Positions 9,501 to 14,889 of a stretch of DNA of 15,794 bases are shown here, piece after piece; the first letter of the stretch is position 1; each line of letters opens with the position of its first letter. The notes below the pieces were generated by a model, which saw only the letters and a list, made by a program, of their open reading frames with translations, was not told the DNA's origin and did no database searches. Position numbers and translations under genes: made by a program. Origin of the DNA: Chloroflexota bacterium (GTDB lineage Bacteria; Chloroflexota; Anaerolineae; Promineifilales; Promineifilaceae); assembly GCA_003519205.1 (NCBI GenBank), contig DOXE01000093.1, positions 249 through 16,042 on the forward strand, read 5' to 3'.

Positions 9501-11089
9501 TGCTGGGTAGGACTTATAGCAAACTTGGTCGTTACGAAGACGCGAATGAAGCTTACCGGCAAGCGATTGAACTGCAACCCGATCATCCTGAAACTTACAC
9601 GGCGATTGGCGACACGTACTATGCGCAAGGCCTAATCGACGAGGCCTTAGACGCATACAGACGGGTGCTAAAACTCGACCCAGATAATGCCCCTGCTTAC
9701 TATCGTTTTGGTAATATCCAACGCGATAAGGGCCGACCCTATGATGCGCTGCGAGCTTACCAATATGCTTTGGAGCGTCAACCGGATTATGCCGAACCAT
9801 ATTATGGCGCTGCCCTTATCTATGCGGAGCTCGGCCGGCCTAATGATGCGATAACGGCATTCCGTCATGCGATAAATCTTGAACCGGGAAATCCTTCAGC
9901 CCACCAGCAGTTAGGACAGCTTTATTTGCGTTCGGGCCGCTACGAAGAGGCTCTGGAATCGTTCGAAGAGGCTCGTTCACTTGAACCGCAAAACGCCTCG
10001 ACGTTGAGCGGTCTTGGCTCTGCTTACGTCCAGATGGCCGACCTGGATCATGCCCGAGAAGTTTTCCAACAGGCGCTGACACTAGATACCCAAAATGTTG
10101 ATGCCCTAACAGGGATCGGCGACGTATATGCAAAGTACGGCAATGACGCAAAGGCGTTAACTGCATATGAAAAAGCTTTGCATCTCGCTTCAGCTAAAGC
10201 ATCAACTTACACAGGTTTGGGAAACACCTATAACCGCCTCGGCCGATCCGAAGATGCTCTGGCAGCTTATCAAAAATCTATTGGTATCGATCCTAAGGAT
10301 CCGGCGCCCCGATCGGGACTAGGTGACACCTTTTTCAAAATGAATCGCTTAGACGAAGCGATAAACGCCTACCAACGGGCATTGCGGATGAGTTCGAAAT
10401 ATGCCCCGGCCCATATAGGGCTGGGAAATGTCTACCGCGTCTTAAAACGGCCGTTCGAAGCTCTTAGCTCTTATGAACGAGCGATTCGGTTAAAGAGCGT
10501 CGATTCGGCAGCATTTCGCGGGTTGGGGGATGTCTATACTGACTTAGGTCGTAGTGATGAAGCCCTGAAAGCCTACCAACAAGCGCTAGAGCTGGATTCG
10601 GAGGATCCGGCCATATACGTTGGGTTGGGGAACGCTTACCGGGAAGGCGGCTCAGGGCAAGAGGCGATAACCGCCTACCAAACGGCAACCCAACTGGATC
10701 CCCAAAATGCGACCGCATATGCCAATTTGGGAGATGTCTATAATGCCAACGGCTATACCGAAGAGGCACTAACCGCTTATAAGCAGGCAGTCGAACTAAA
10801 TCCCAAGGATTCACTTTCGCGAGGCTCTCTCGCCGGTGTATACCGTCGCCTAGGCAACAACCAGGAATACGAAAAACATATGAGGGTAGCTCGCGAACTC
10901 ATCGCCGACGAAAGTGAGTATAACCAGGCTTGCCTCGAAGCGATTGCCGGAAATATAGAACGAGCCCTGAACCTCTTAAAGATTGCCCTGGATAAGCACC
11001 AGGTGCAATTGGAGTGGGTGCGGCGCGACCCAGATCTAGACGCCATCCGCGACGATCCACGTTTTAAAGAATTGGTGGGAAGTTCGTAA
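3578..11089 (+). CDS. Giant STAND-type NTPase with 52 TPR repeats
   Basis: A 2503-residue protein in one unbroken frame. Residues 11-350 form a STAND/AAA-type NTPase: GR at 15-16, Walker A GDGGTGKTT (47-55, K53), Walker B LVVLDSYE (243-250, D247), a sensor-1-like R277 in SGRND, and GIPLA (342-346), the GxP motif typical of NB-ARC/STAND proteins. Residues 350-678 are helical and winged-helix-like. Residues 679-2446 are 52 consecutive TPRs of 34 residues (the 30th has 33), followed by a 57-residue cap ending in a DPDLDAIRDDPRF motif. There is no signal peptide, membrane segment or recognisable N-terminal effector domain. ATG at 3578 is chosen because GGAG lies six bases upstream; a TTG at 3566 would bury that site. 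STAND proteins are nucleotide switches whose repeat arm senses a ligand. A scaffold, signalling or defence role is inference; the domains are clear. Confidence 0.95.
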   Translation: MPDQTIMVDDKLFVGRVEEQKQFRAALDEVLDPPPKERLPYVVLLYGDGGTGKTTLAKRFRDIAQREAPYVGKFQVLWLDWEDERKKFPGLQVGREQISPDTVFKVIHATSIRNKWGRQFVAYRKAVSKREEAAKKVAEAITADNDWDELAILRSLSVDALAKIVRTRLPMIGDTGEDIVEAFLEAGITLGADQAAKLRRAIETQLRAHLKPDHYDYFLNPYEQLALALARGLNRVAKNQPMLVVLDSYEIVDRDDIWVRAVTRAAGPQVIWIISGRNDLVESRQFGSEYFKGYADDSPRRLLEYNMLPLAIEDIRTYFEYNAPEHELDDTVIEAISRVTRGIPLAVKEAADILKAGVSLEEIVGDGHDLYGSGQIVQKMTDRYMQHVVAESDKQALFALALAGGDVDLLRAMLQPSDGGTFDLEELLRRLERDYASVHADRARLHDDPAVFFREFLQAEVRRTSDRVKELNLRAVEALKERLATHEAELPLIESRCQDDYWAKAALDLTHYLFWVDETQAWHWAVPRYVEAMAYNRDLLNGMVEIISEWKGLSESTERLYGVLKAGHEDGQALLKVLTKLDERGWLDGENAAERKAILGLLQGNQQLREGQFSAAQEWFERVEASLPPEGKQLKVQLADAYELLAHRLLWPDDRYNPVYNVTADEILNRIVNWYPDRNYAWFLKGVNLGAGEQYDEAITALQQAISFNPQHAAAHTALGNIYKALGRHDEARAAFDQALNVDPASASSHGGMGAVLQAMGNSQEAITAYERAIEQDEKYVNARIGLSQMYLLSGRSDEALRILQEAESISPDNAGLQNALGDAYLAAGQTEKAVASYQKAIEIDPNCTDAYCGMGNAYQVNGRPESASIAFERAIEIAPTSSAPYAGLGELLADAGQYDQAINAFQQAIQLGDSSAKIYDRLAQAHRASGNYQAALEAHQNAMSLDPNHTYSKENLGQIYMALGHYDDALSAYEEAVKANEDGPEPFTGLGDALYALKNYDQALDAYQKASQYDPDYAPAYRGLGNVYRALGLLDKALPAFWRAVELDPTEPSIQVGLGDAYVDANQYKKAIAAYQRALELAPDNARAHKGLGDVYLELNMPNAAREAYENAISHDPEYAAAYDGLGNTLIQLRQFRQAMRTFRQAIKFGPNDPAPHVSLGRLYTQHNRHEEADAALQKAIELDPESAEGFEALGDLKFAQGEMVEAITAYQKVLDLSSDYAGAYNKLGKIYDILGRTGEAVNSYQQALALNLKDPVAYSGLGNVYLTLEQPEEALHAFKQAIKIDPYYLEAHLGLGRAYTGLEESEKALLAYERAHELDSQDAIVHHGLGSVYQQLGRIGDAEKAYKKATELSPEWFVPHSSLGQLYASIDRDEEAMSSYQNSLKLDSGQATPHSGLASIYHKMNRPQEALAAFKLAIELDASDANAYAGLGDVQRRLGANSEAITSYLQSLELKPSNAEVYKGLAMSYAAIGELNKAKESYQRALEIKPDWPEALAGLASTYVKLSRPQDAVKAYERTLALDPNYPLFHRQLAEQYLSLGKLEQALNTFQKAIQDDPEDAFAYHGLGNVYIALGRNDEAEEAFRAAAERSPDSSEVQRGLGNVYIATGRHEEAFAAYEAAIARDSSDASAHCGMGDAYLAANRYQDALNSYQNALSIQPQMAAAHRGIGKVYQALDRPGEAKKSYEQALDLDPSSVSLTDLGDLYAALGRLDGAVNAYQQVLVEDEHAVDALNGMGDIHFAQNNLHKAGEAYRKALESYPPRPRSYIGLGNVEAAQGNYRRALAAFWQALNLDPDNVAALKGAGLACAAQNNHERSLKAFQRAVDLAPEDAVAHEGLGNAHIAMGHFAEAEAAYKHAITLDKNSASALSSLGRALTHRNQPEAAIEAFEQAIELNPTEANAHYGYARALAELGRHQEAAAGFRRTLELDPDNRMASLRLGKACLALGQCDEAVEAAERAKELGQDSSDLHILLGRTYSKLGRYEDANEAYRQAIELQPDHPETYTAIGDTYYAQGLIDEALDAYRRVLKLDPDNAPAYYRFGNIQRDKGRPYDALRAYQYALERQPDYAEPYYGAALIYAELGRPNDAITAFRHAINLEPGNPSAHQQLGQLYLRSGRYEEALESFEEARSLEPQNASTLSGLGSAYVQMADLDHAREVFQQALTLDTQNVDALTGIGDVYAKYGNDAKALTAYEKALHLASAKASTYTGLGNTYNRLGRSEDALAAYQKSIGIDPKDPAPRSGLGDTFFKMNRLDEAINAYQRALRMSSKYAPAHIGLGNVYRVLKRPFEALSSYERAIRLKSVDSAAFRGLGDVYTDLGRSDEALKAYQQALELDSEDPAIYVGLGNAYREGGSGQEAITAYQTATQLDPQNATAYANLGDVYNANGYTEEALTAYKQAVELNPKDSLSRGSLAGVYRRLGNNQEYEKHMRVARELIADESEYNQACLEAIAGNIERALNLLKIALDKHQVQLEWVRRDPDLDAIRDDPRFKELVGSS
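5612..10915 (+). repeat. Array of 52 TPR-coding units, about 102 bp each
   Basis: Coding repeats with a 34-codon period and the consensus AxxGLGxxYxxLGRxxEAxxAYxxALELDPxxA. The protein units are clear but the DNA copies are well diverged, so this is an old array. Position 6 of the TPR, often Asn in peptide-binding arrays, is Gly in about 33 of 52 units. Position 9 is Asn in 13 and Asp in 14. The last seven full GLG units (45-51) alternate D,N,D,N,D,N,D. Confidence 0.92.
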
Positions 11090-11093
11090 AGTA

Positions 11094-11128
11094 TCAAGTA
11101 TCCCAGGATGCAATCCCGGGTTACTTGG
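11094..11128. terminator. Imperfect hairpin between convergent genes, possible bidirectional terminator
   Basis: The arms 11095-11109 and 11113-11127 pair over 15 positions with two mismatches around a 3-base GCA loop, and a T-G pair can be added at the base. The element fills most of the 44 bases between the stop codons of the giant NTPase-TPR gene and the M23/SH3/glycosidase gene. Neither side has a strong T-run, so efficiency as a Rho-independent terminator is uncertain. Confidence 0.5.
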
Positions 11129-11133
11129 AACTT

Positions 11134-13461
11134 TCATCGTTTGCCCAGGAGCCGGCCGATGCCCTTTCCTACCCAAACCTCGTTAGCAAAATCAGGATTG
11201 CTGGCTGAGGCAACAAAATAGGTCACTCCCTGAACCACCGGCCGCGTCTGCAATTCGCGCCAGAATCGCAGATATTCCTGAGCCAGGCGTTGTGGTGGGA
11301 GTCCCCTACCTTTGCGACTGGCTTCTGTAATCCAGATCGAACGCGACCGGAAACGACTGATGTAATCGTCGATCTGATCGAGGGCTTGCTCCATCGTGAC
11401 GACATCAGACCAGTATACATGTACGGCAATGCCATCGGCCGCTTCGACAGCCGCACGGCTAGCCTCTAGAAACTGGATGTGGTCCAATTTCACCCCGGTT
11501 ACGGTAGTGCCCATAGACAGGCCAGGAAAGATAAAACGTACGCCAGGAAGAGCCTGGCGATATCTCTTCAACAATTCGCGCCACCAAAGGCTAAAAGTCG
11601 CACCATCCGACCAACTGCTGCCCAATCCTTCCTCAACGACGTTGGGTTCATTATGGAGCTCAACTACAACTTGCCGGCCGCGTAATTGTTCGAGCGTCCG
11701 ACGAACGTCGGTAAGGGTGTCTTCGAGAAACTTGCCCGGGCTGATGTTGCGACCACCGAAGGATAGAAATGCACGTACGACAAAATGGGCCTCCGGGTGG
11801 GTTGTGGCCAGGAGTTGAACATCCTCCGATCCGTGGAACGACAGTACCTTGATCATACCCGGTCGAAGATCGATAAACTCCTTTTGCTCAGCCTCATTGA
11901 TTTCAGGGTCGGCCGAGGCATGAAGACCTAATCTTGCCCGGCCCATCGTCTGAGTGTCGGGATCGGGCACGCTATCATCATCTTTCGGCGGTTGCAAGAG
12001 ATCATCCCGGACACGAACCGGCGTATACTCCCCCTTGGCTGGGCCAGTGACTATGATGGTAGTTCCGGCCGGGATAAAACCGACCTTATCCGCATCGCGC
12101 CGCGGCGCCTCCCTAAGATTACTGCCGAAGCGGGCAACTTTTGCTTGATTTCCCGTGATGTAAAGGCCGTTCGTAAAAGACCAGCCAGGCGTCGTATCAT
12201 GATCCGGTTTTGGAGCAGGGTCTGGTGGCGTACCATCAGGCCATGGATCTGGCTTGTCTACATCCGGCATCGGAACGACAGCATTTAATACATCCTGTTT
12301 TCGGATTAGTATAGGCGTATACTCCCCCCGAGGGGGTCCGGCCAGGCTTACGGTAGCAAAGGCCTTGACAAGGCCAATATTCTGCCCAGATCTGTCCGGT
12401 TTGCTGCGAAGATTGACGCCCAGGCGGGAAGTTAAAGCCCGGCGTTTGCTGATTGTACTGAGAAATTGAGTTAAAACCCATCCCATATAACCATCTCGCG
12501 GAGGGATAGTTCCCGGATCTGGTGGTGGCTCAGGCAGATCTACCGGCTCCTGAAAATCGTTCCTCCGTACGCGTATCGGTACGTATAAATCTTTGGGCAT
12601 CCCTATCAGGCTAACAGTGCTATTGGCTTTTACCATGCCAATATTGGTTGCTGTTTGATCGGGTCTGGTTCGCAAATTGACCCCATGGGGACCGACGATG
12701 GCTTGCTTGCCAGCCAGGGTCAAGAATCGCTTCCAACCCCAACCGTCCACAGTGGAGACGATTGGCGGGGGTTCGGCGGCCGGCTTTGGCGCGGATTTGT
12801 CGTCCACGCCAATAGCCGCCAGGGGGATCCGGACCCGGGTAAATGGTTTTTTCTGCGAGACGACGATGATGATGGTGCCTGAGGGAACTAATTTGCTTTT
12901 AGAGGGATTGACGTAGAGGGTTGCTCCTCCTTCATTCACTTGAGCCAGCTCATCTTGAATGAAGATGGATTCAGTTAACAACCAGCCTTCAACATATGGA
13001 CCGGCCGGCTTTTTCCATCCCAGGAGTGGTAAAAGGTAAGGTGTGGGATCGATAATTTCATAAGGCCAATTGTCAACTCTGGCGCCTTTCTTTTTGAGGG
13101 ATAAATGCAGATGAGGACCGAAGCTGTTGCCAGTTTCATTCGCCAATCCAAGGATCGTGCCTGCTTCGACGATCTGTCCCAGGCGAACGAAAATCTTTTG
13201 CAGGTGTGCATAAACAGTTTGATAACCATCCTGATGGGCTACACGGACATGAATGCCATAATTATGGCCAGTTGGCTTTTCGTGAATACGAAAGACTTCT
13301 CCTGGCGCAACACAAAAGATTTTGCTACCCGTCGGCGCTTGGATATCGATGCCATCATGCCCAGGTAGGCCAAATTGTGCGTAATTTCGCGGATTGACCC
13401 CAAAGTGTTGAATTATAACTGGATATTCAGTGGGCCAGACCTCGAATCTGAAATCCCCCAT
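11134..13461 (-). CDS. M23 metallopeptidase, four SH3-like modules and clan-A glycosidase-like domain
   Basis: A 775-residue modular protein. Residues 1-150 are a LytM/M23 peptidase with the zinc ligands H35 and D39 (GHDGID) and H119 of HLH (117-119), plus H86 in YAHL. Four SH3-like modules follow at about 155-218, 238-306, 323-394 and 424-489, the last three carrying an NLRxxP-type core, joined by Pro/Asp-rich linkers. Residues 507-775 resemble a TIM-barrel glycoside hydrolase of clan A: NEP with E605 as likely acid/base, HVYW at 681-684, and ITE with E713 as likely nucleophile. M23 enzymes cut peptidoglycan cross-bridges, while the glycosidase substrate is unknown. No signal peptide or membrane helix is present at the N-terminus, which is odd for wall-acting domains. 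The start ATG at 13461 has AGGA six bases upstream. It is transcribed from its own promoter, divergently from the 107-residue Cys protein gene. Confidence 0.93.
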   Translation of the reverse strand: MGDFRFEVWPTEYPVIIQHFGVNPRNYAQFGLPGHDGIDIQAPTGSKIFCVAPGEVFRIHEKPTGHNYGIHVRVAHQDGYQTVYAHLQKIFVRLGQIVEAGTILGLANETGNSFGPHLHLSLKKKGARVDNWPYEIIDPTPYLLPLLGWKKPAGPYVEGWLLTESIFIQDELAQVNEGGATLYVNPSKSKLVPSGTIIIVVSQKKPFTRVRIPLAAIGVDDKSAPKPAAEPPPIVSTVDGWGWKRFLTLAGKQAIVGPHGVNLRTRPDQTATNIGMVKANSTVSLIGMPKDLYVPIRVRRNDFQEPVDLPEPPPDPGTIPPRDGYMGWVLTQFLSTISKRRALTSRLGVNLRSKPDRSGQNIGLVKAFATVSLAGPPRGEYTPILIRKQDVLNAVVPMPDVDKPDPWPDGTPPDPAPKPDHDTTPGWSFTNGLYITGNQAKVARFGSNLREAPRRDADKVGFIPAGTTIIVTGPAKGEYTPVRVRDDLLQPPKDDDSVPDPDTQTMGRARLGLHASADPEINEAEQKEFIDLRPGMIKVLSFHGSEDVQLLATTHPEAHFVVRAFLSFGGRNISPGKFLEDTLTDVRRTLEQLRGRQVVVELHNEPNVVEEGLGSSWSDGATFSLWWRELLKRYRQALPGVRFIFPGLSMGTTVTGVKLDHIQFLEASRAAVEAADGIAVHVYWSDVVTMEQALDQIDDYISRFRSRSIWITEASRKGRGLPPQRLAQEYLRFWRELQTRPVVQGVTYFVASASNPDFANEVWVGKGIGRLLGKR

Positions 13462-13496
13462 CCTTTTTCCTATGTAGTTACCGGCACTTCAAGTAG

Positions 13497-13526
13497 ATTA
13501 TGTCATGTAGTCTAGCCCAATTGCAA
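13497..13526 (-). promoter_or_regulatory. Extended -10 promoter for the M23/SH3/glycosidase gene
   Basis: On the minus strand, CATAAT (13502-13497) is preceded by TGA, giving an extended -10 (TGxCATAAT). TTGCAA lies 18 bases upstream at 13521-13526 as a partial -35. The start site would be near 13490, giving a leader of about 28 bases that contains the AGGA ribosome site. Confidence 0.55.
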
Positions 13527-13574
13527 GAGGGAAGCAAACGCGCTTTTCCCGCCAATTGACGGTAAGCCAGCGAT

Positions 13575-13602
13575 TTGCCAGATGAATCTATCACAGTAGA
13601 AT
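13575..13602 (+). promoter_or_regulatory. Strong sigma-70-type promoter giving a leaderless transcript
   Basis: TTGCCA at 13575-13580, a 16-base spacer, and TAGAAT at 13597-13602; each box matches the consensus at five of six positions. The expected start site falls at or next to the ATG at 13609, and no Shine-Dalgarno sequence precedes that ATG. The messenger is therefore probably leaderless. Confidence 0.6.
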
Positions 13603-13608
13603 TAGCCC

Positions 13609-13932
13609 ATGGGATTTTTACAGAAACTATTTGGCAGCGATGAGACAGAAGAAGAAGGTTTTTTCGTCTACGTTCAATGCGACCAGTGCGGGGCGAAGGT
13701 ACGATTACGCATACACAAGGAATATGACCTGGTTCGGGCGGGTGATGGCTATGAATGGCACAAAACAATTGTAGATAGTCGTTGCTTCCAGCGCATTCCA
13801 ACCGTGGCTCACTTCGACCGGGGCTTCAACCTAGTCAATGTCGATATGCAGGGTGGCCGTTTCATTACCAAAGAGGAGTATGAAGCGGAAGAAGTAAGCC
13901 AGACCACCGACGCGGATGATCCGGCAGAATAG
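13609..13932 (+). CDS. Small conserved-looking protein with a CxxC motif
   Basis: A 107-residue protein I cannot assign to a named family. It opens with a short amphipathic stretch (MGFLQKLFG) and an acidic patch, then has C24-D-Q-C27 in a beta-like segment (QCDQCGAKVRLRI), H51 in YEWHKTIV, and C59 in DSRCFQRI. It ends in an acidic tail rich in Glu and Asp. The three Cys and one His could bind a metal such as zinc, but this is inference. No signal peptide is seen. It has its own promoter, with transcription expected to begin at the ATG. It precedes a glutaredoxin-like gene by 52 bases and lspA further on, all on the same strand, so redox or envelope-linked roles are possible but unproven. Confidence 0.8.
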   Translation: MGFLQKLFGSDETEEEGFFVYVQCDQCGAKVRLRIHKEYDLVRAGDGYEWHKTIVDSRCFQRIPTVAHFDRGFNLVNVDMQGGRFITKEEYEAEEVSQTTDADDPAE

Positions 13933-13953
13933 AGTCCTAACAATCTTCCCTTT

Positions 13954-13959
13954 TATAAT
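13954..13959 (+). promoter_or_regulatory. Perfect -10 box TATAAT ahead of the glutaredoxin-like gene
   Basis: TATAAT lies 25 bases upstream of the ATG at 13985, in the 52-base gap after the Cys-protein gene. No -35 resembling TTGACA is found at the right distance. It may add an internal promoter for the glutaredoxin-like and lspA genes, which otherwise read through from upstream. Confidence 0.35.
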
Positions 13960-13984
13960 CGTGTTGAAGAGACCCTGACTTATT

Positions 13985-14308
13985 ATGAGTAATCCGTCAA
14001 CGGAAAAGATCACCCTTTATACATCCAGGTGGTGTGCCCATTCTCTAAGTGTGGAAAGGTTTCTCGACAACAACGAGATCGCCGTTCATAAAATTAATAT
14101 TGATGGAAACGGCGAGTCTCGTGCACGTTTGATCGAGATCAACGGCGGTTACGCCAGTGTTCCAACATTGATTTTTCCCGATGGAACCAAGTTGACCGAA
14201 CCATCATTGTCTCAACTACGTAAGAAGTTGCAGGTTGACCAACCACCAAACTTAGCAGATAGGGTACGTCACTTTCTCGGCCAACGAGGTCAAACCAATA
14301 AACCTTGA
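13985..14308 (+). CDS. Glutaredoxin/mycoredoxin-like protein with CxxS active site
   Basis: A 107-residue thioredoxin-fold protein. The active-site segment is YTSRWCAHS, with C17 and S20 in place of the usual second Cys, followed by helix residues to about 30. The cis-proline loop is NGGYASVPTL (P60), and the C-terminal strand FPDGTKLTEPS matches the mycoredoxin pattern (NGG..VPTV.F.DG..LT.PS). Mycoredoxins and glutaredoxins reduce mixed disulfides using low-molecular-weight thiols. With only one active-site Cys this would be a monothiol-type enzyme, or a protein that reacts only through mixed disulfides. A C-terminal tail of about 20 residues extends beyond the fold. There is no signal peptide, so it is cytosolic. 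lspA starts 36 bases downstream on the same strand, which suggests co-transcription. The ribosome site is weak. Confidence 0.85.
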   Translation: MSNPSTEKITLYTSRWCAHSLSVERFLDNNEIAVHKINIDGNGESRARLIEINGGYASVPTLIFPDGTKLTEPSLSQLRKKLQVDQPPNLADRVRHFLGQRGQTNKP

Positions 14309-14344
14309 GGGGATATTGACCGGATCTGAAACGGGGGCTAAACC

Positions 14345-14830
14345 ATGCTGCCCTATATCCTGATATTACTGGCATTTGCCGCTGACCGCTTATCCAAACT
14401 ATGGGCGGCGACATATCTGGCCGAAAATGGTCCCACCCAGGTTCATTCCCTGCTAACCCTTTATCCAACCTATAACCAGGGTATTGCCTTTGGCTTGCTA
14501 CAAGGTATCGGTCCCATTGTCGGCTGGCTATCAATTGTCATCGTGATCGGATTATTCATATACCTGGTCCGGGTTCCCCGGTCACAATGGCTTCTTCGCA
14601 TTGGCCTGGCGCTGATCATTGGCGGAGCCATGGGTAACTTGATCGATCGCGTGACAGCCGGTCAGGTGCTCGACTTCATTCAAACCCCCATTCGACCTGG
14701 TATTTTTAACGTAGCCGACATCATGATTAACGTGGGCGTTGTGCTCAGCCTATTAGGTGCTTTGTTACAGAAAAGGGGCCTGGAGACAAGGCATCAGGGG
14801 CTCGAGATGGAGGAACAAGCCAAGTCTTGA
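14345..14830 (+). CDS. lspA: Lipoprotein signal peptidase (signal peptidase II)
   Basis: A 161-residue membrane aspartyl protease that removes the signal peptide from diacylglyceryl-modified prolipoproteins. All family blocks are present: ADRLSK (D14, K18) in the first membrane helix, YNQGIAFG (N44), GGAMGNLIDR with D101, VLDFI (108-112), and FNVADIMINVG with D125. D101 and D125 are the catalytic pair, equivalent to D102/D129 of Bacillus. Four hydrophobic segments are visible at about 2-20, 54-76, 84-100 and 124-143, the usual topology. The length is typical, with a short charged C-terminal tail. A G-rich stretch (GGGGG) lies about seven bases before the ATG as ribosome site. It sits last in the small plus-strand cluster and converges on the UbiB-family gene with a 59-base gap. 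This means lipoproteins are processed in this organism. Confidence 0.97.
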   Translation: MLPYILILLAFAADRLSKLWAATYLAENGPTQVHSLLTLYPTYNQGIAFGLLQGIGPIVGWLSIVIVIGLFIYLVRVPRSQWLLRIGLALIIGGAMGNLIDRVTAGQVLDFIQTPIRPGIFNVADIMINVGVVLSLLGALLQKRGLETRHQGLEMEEQAKS

Positions 14831-14889
14831 ATACCTCATAGTCACAGAAACTTTGCAGTTCTTTTATGAGACCAGCAAGGTGTTAGACA

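Noticed and set aside
5612..10915. A 102-bp periodicity resembling a tandem DNA repeat or CRISPR-like array
   Set aside because: The period is 34 codons in one open frame and the DNA copies are diverged; it is a TPR-coding array, not non-coding repeats with spacers.
3578..11089. Avs/NLR-type anti-phage defence gene
   Set aside because: The STAND core fits, but there is no nuclease, protease or other effector domain and no defence genes nearby, so the defence label is not supported.
14831..14889. Possible terminator after lspA (weak AACT/AGTT stem followed by TTTT)
   Set aside because: The stem is only four to five pairs with a bulge, too weak to call from sequence alone.
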